This document shows, piece by piece, positions 62,489-64,000 of a stretch of DNA of 64,000 nucleotides. Numbering within the stretch: position 1 is the stretch's first letter; each line of letters starts with the position of its first letter. A program made the position numbers and the translations under genes. The stretch comes from Heloderma charlesbogerti (Eukaryota; Chordata; Lepidosauria; Squamata; Helodermatidae), in the NCBI GenBank assembly GCA_026122225.1, contig JANEZZ010000985.1:1-64000 (forward strand). The letters are read 5' to 3'. The notes under the pieces were generated by a model that searched no databases, was not told where the DNA came from, and worked only from the letters and a program-made list of their open reading frames with translations.

Positions 62489-62510
62489 GGCAGAGATGAA
62501 GAGATGCACA
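62489..62510 (-). repeat. 22-bp direct repeat, unit 2 (right arm)
   Basis: Exact copy of 62152-62173. The 315 bp between them includes a self-complementary AAAGTGCACTTT. Confidence 0.8.
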
Positions 62511-62641
62511 ACTAGTATATCATCCACTGGCTCTGTTTGCCATTTCCTCCCTGTGTTCCCCTTTAGTGCTTTGTCCCACTTTGTGTGGGCATGCCCTAGG
62601 GGGTGTTACTGCTGAGTAAACTCATTGGCTGTACAGCTTTC

Positions 62642-62699
62642 CTTTCCTGGGAGTAAGTGCCATTGAAATCTGTGTGGCTTGCTTCTGAGTAGGCATGCA
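62642..62699. repeat. GGAGTAAGTGCCATTG interspersed repeat
   Basis: TTTCCTGGGAGTAAGTGCCA and TTCTGAGTAGGCATGCA match the short palindromic family at 44653 and 55914. Confidence 0.5.
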
Positions 62700-63460
62700 A
62701 AGGAGTGCATCCTCTTCAGTGCATTTACCTGGGGTCTCCCTTCTCTGCCACGCAGGAGAAAGCCTTGACAGTTAGGATTTCAATGGGTATTAAAAGTGCC
62801 TTCGATTGGGAATCCAGCCAGCCGCTACTTCTTCTTCTAGCCCACCTTGCAGGGTCGTTGGGAAGCCAGAAGAAGGGGGAAGAGCACAACAGCGGCGGTG
62901 GGGAGAGGAAGCCACTAACTGGAGCAGAGGACAAGGGAGGGGGAATCGGCAAGAGGAGGAGGCGGGAACACAGATGAAGGAATCAGACCCAACCCAGACG
63001 CCAGCCAGCCATCAAGAAAATAATTGGATTAGAGCTCAGTGGAAACAGCACAGAGCCCCAGGCTACAGTGATGATAAGCTGGGACTTTAAGCATTGTGGA
63101 AACAGGAAAAGGAGAAGATGCAGCTGGGGAAACATCGCAATGAAGTTGCAAACAAAGTGAAGTTGATAGCGTGGAAACACAGGTTTGCCTTTAAGGAGTT
63201 AAGTGCAAGTGTTGGTATTATGTGTTAATTTTAGAACTGGATACTGGCAGCTTCTTGGGATCTATTTCAAAACCTTGTTTCAGTGAGTGAGGCAGACATG
63301 GAGCTCTGGTACTGAGAATGCTGTATTCATAATCAAAACATTTACCAATGGTAAGAACCTGCCATGGACATGTTGATTGTGGAAGGTTTTTCCCTTTTGA
63401 TTGTGGAAGGTTCAGCTTTACTACTGAACACTGGCGTGATTGAAGAAAACTCCTTTTCTT

Positions 63461-63845
63461 GGATTAATGTTAAAAATGTGCAATAAAGCCACAGGTACAA
63501 CAAAGTAAAACCAGAGCCAGACAAAATTACAACTGTATTAAAACCAGCATCTAAAAAGCCCCAGGAAATAAAAAGTCTTCATGTTTTGCCAAAAGGCTCA
63601 AGTTGGCACCAGGTGAGCCACCCCAGGGAGGGCATGCCAAAGACAGAGCATTTTTGGTGGTGAGGCCCTTTCTCAGGTCACCACCTGCCTCATCTCCAAT
63701 GGCAGGAGAACCTGCACAAGAAGATCTGAGGAAGATCTCCACATCCAGGTAGGTTCAGGTAGGAGGTCCTTGAGATACGCCAGTCCTTAGCTGTGAAAGC
63801 CAGCAGTTTGAATTGTGCTGGACCAGAAGCCAGTGCAGTGCGGAC
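63461..63845 (-). mobile_element. L2-type LINE 3' end
   Basis: On the minus strand it begins CTGCACTGGCTTCTGGTC (the HWLPV-like RT end), then GCCTCACCACCAAAAATGCT, GGCATGCCCTCCCTGGGG and AACATGAAGACTTTTTATTT. This order matches the end of squamate L2-type elements as I recall them. Frame is broken. Confidence 0.55.
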
Positions 63846-64000
63846 TGGAAGCTTATGATACTAAACGGTGGCTTCCCTGCCTGTAACCTGGAATGATGGT
63901 GTTTTAACACCTCAGAACACTAAATCCACCACCGTTCCCCTCCTGACCTCCTCTGATGTTGAAACCCTGCAGTGATGAAATGTGACATTTGGGCCCAATC

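Larger units (their letters stand above)
32407..64000. repeat. Right arm of giant palindrome
   Basis: This segment is the reverse complement of 726-32327. Pairing follows left = 64734 - right from the centre to the microsatellite at 35824-35911, and left = 64726 - right beyond it. Every mirrored reading frame I compared translates identically. Long homopolymers also match in length: 12 C at about 48472 against 12 G at about 16242, and 14 A at about 59854 against 14 T at about 4859. The arm is still matching at the window edge, so its true length is greater. I compared many segments by eye rather than running a base-by-base alignment. Confidence 0.97.
56266..64000. other. Downstream flank, right arm
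   Basis: No second gene is recognised. The flank holds SINE, LINE and MITE remains listed separately, and the candidate element at 58036-58177. The stretches 57000-58000, 58200-59600 and 61210-62150 show nothing I can name. A GC-rich purine-biased patch at about 62820-63000 has few CpG, so I do not call a promoter. Confidence 0.6.

Noticed and set aside
62820..63000. CpG-island promoter of a neighbouring gene
   Set aside because: The patch is GC-rich and purine-biased but has few CpG dinucleotides and no first exon I can support.
726..64000. Head-to-head joining of two parental haplotypes
   Set aside because: Two haplotypes over more than 31 kb should show SNPs; none were found, so same-molecule origin or gene conversion fits better.

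Overview
The window is vertebrate nuclear DNA, most likely from a squamate reptile (lizard or snake). The evidence is large introns with GT..AG borders, a septin gene cut into small exons, and interspersed repeats of kinds I associate with squamates: tRNA-derived SINEs with A and B boxes, a CR1 LINE 3' end, L2-type LINE tails, and palindromic DNA-transposon MITEs with a CCTCCAGATGT core. There are no bacterial genes, operons or CRISPR arrays.

Layout. The dominant feature is a giant inverted repeat. Bases 726-32327 and 32407-64000 are reverse complements of each other around a 79-bp spacer (32328-32406). Left position x pairs with 64734-x inside, and with 64726-x outside, a GATA/GACA microsatellite. 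That microsatellite (13 versus 11 GATA units, an 8-bp step) is the only difference between the arms that I found. Long homopolymers and every mirrored reading frame I compared are identical. The palindrome runs past both window ends.

Gene content. Each arm carries the same 3' half of one gene, SEPTIN10 (septin-6 group). The two copies are transcribed outward from the centre, head to head: plus strand on the right (33195-55052) and minus strand on the left (9674-31539). Six exons join in phase into a 255-residue C-terminal part: G4 motif AKAD, septin-unique element, coiled coil, and the end ...KNSGFM-stop. The N-terminal half, with the P-loop and G3 motif, is absent because the palindrome centre lies in an upstream intron. 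Beyond each stop codon come a 3'UTR and then about 8 kb of repeat-rich flank with no recognised second gene.

Beyond known exons. Inside the septin introns I see three unproven exon-like segments in phase with the gene: a 45-nt cassette in the coiled coil (49669-49713), an alternative last exon (52441-52570), and a distal candidate last exon or conserved element (58036-58177). Each has a mirror copy.

Interpretation. Near-perfect arms, identical homopolymers, a short odd spacer and two 5'-less half genes fit a strand-switch (fold-back) read built into the assembly at least as well as a real, very young or gene-converted palindrome. Reads spanning 32300-32430 would decide between them.
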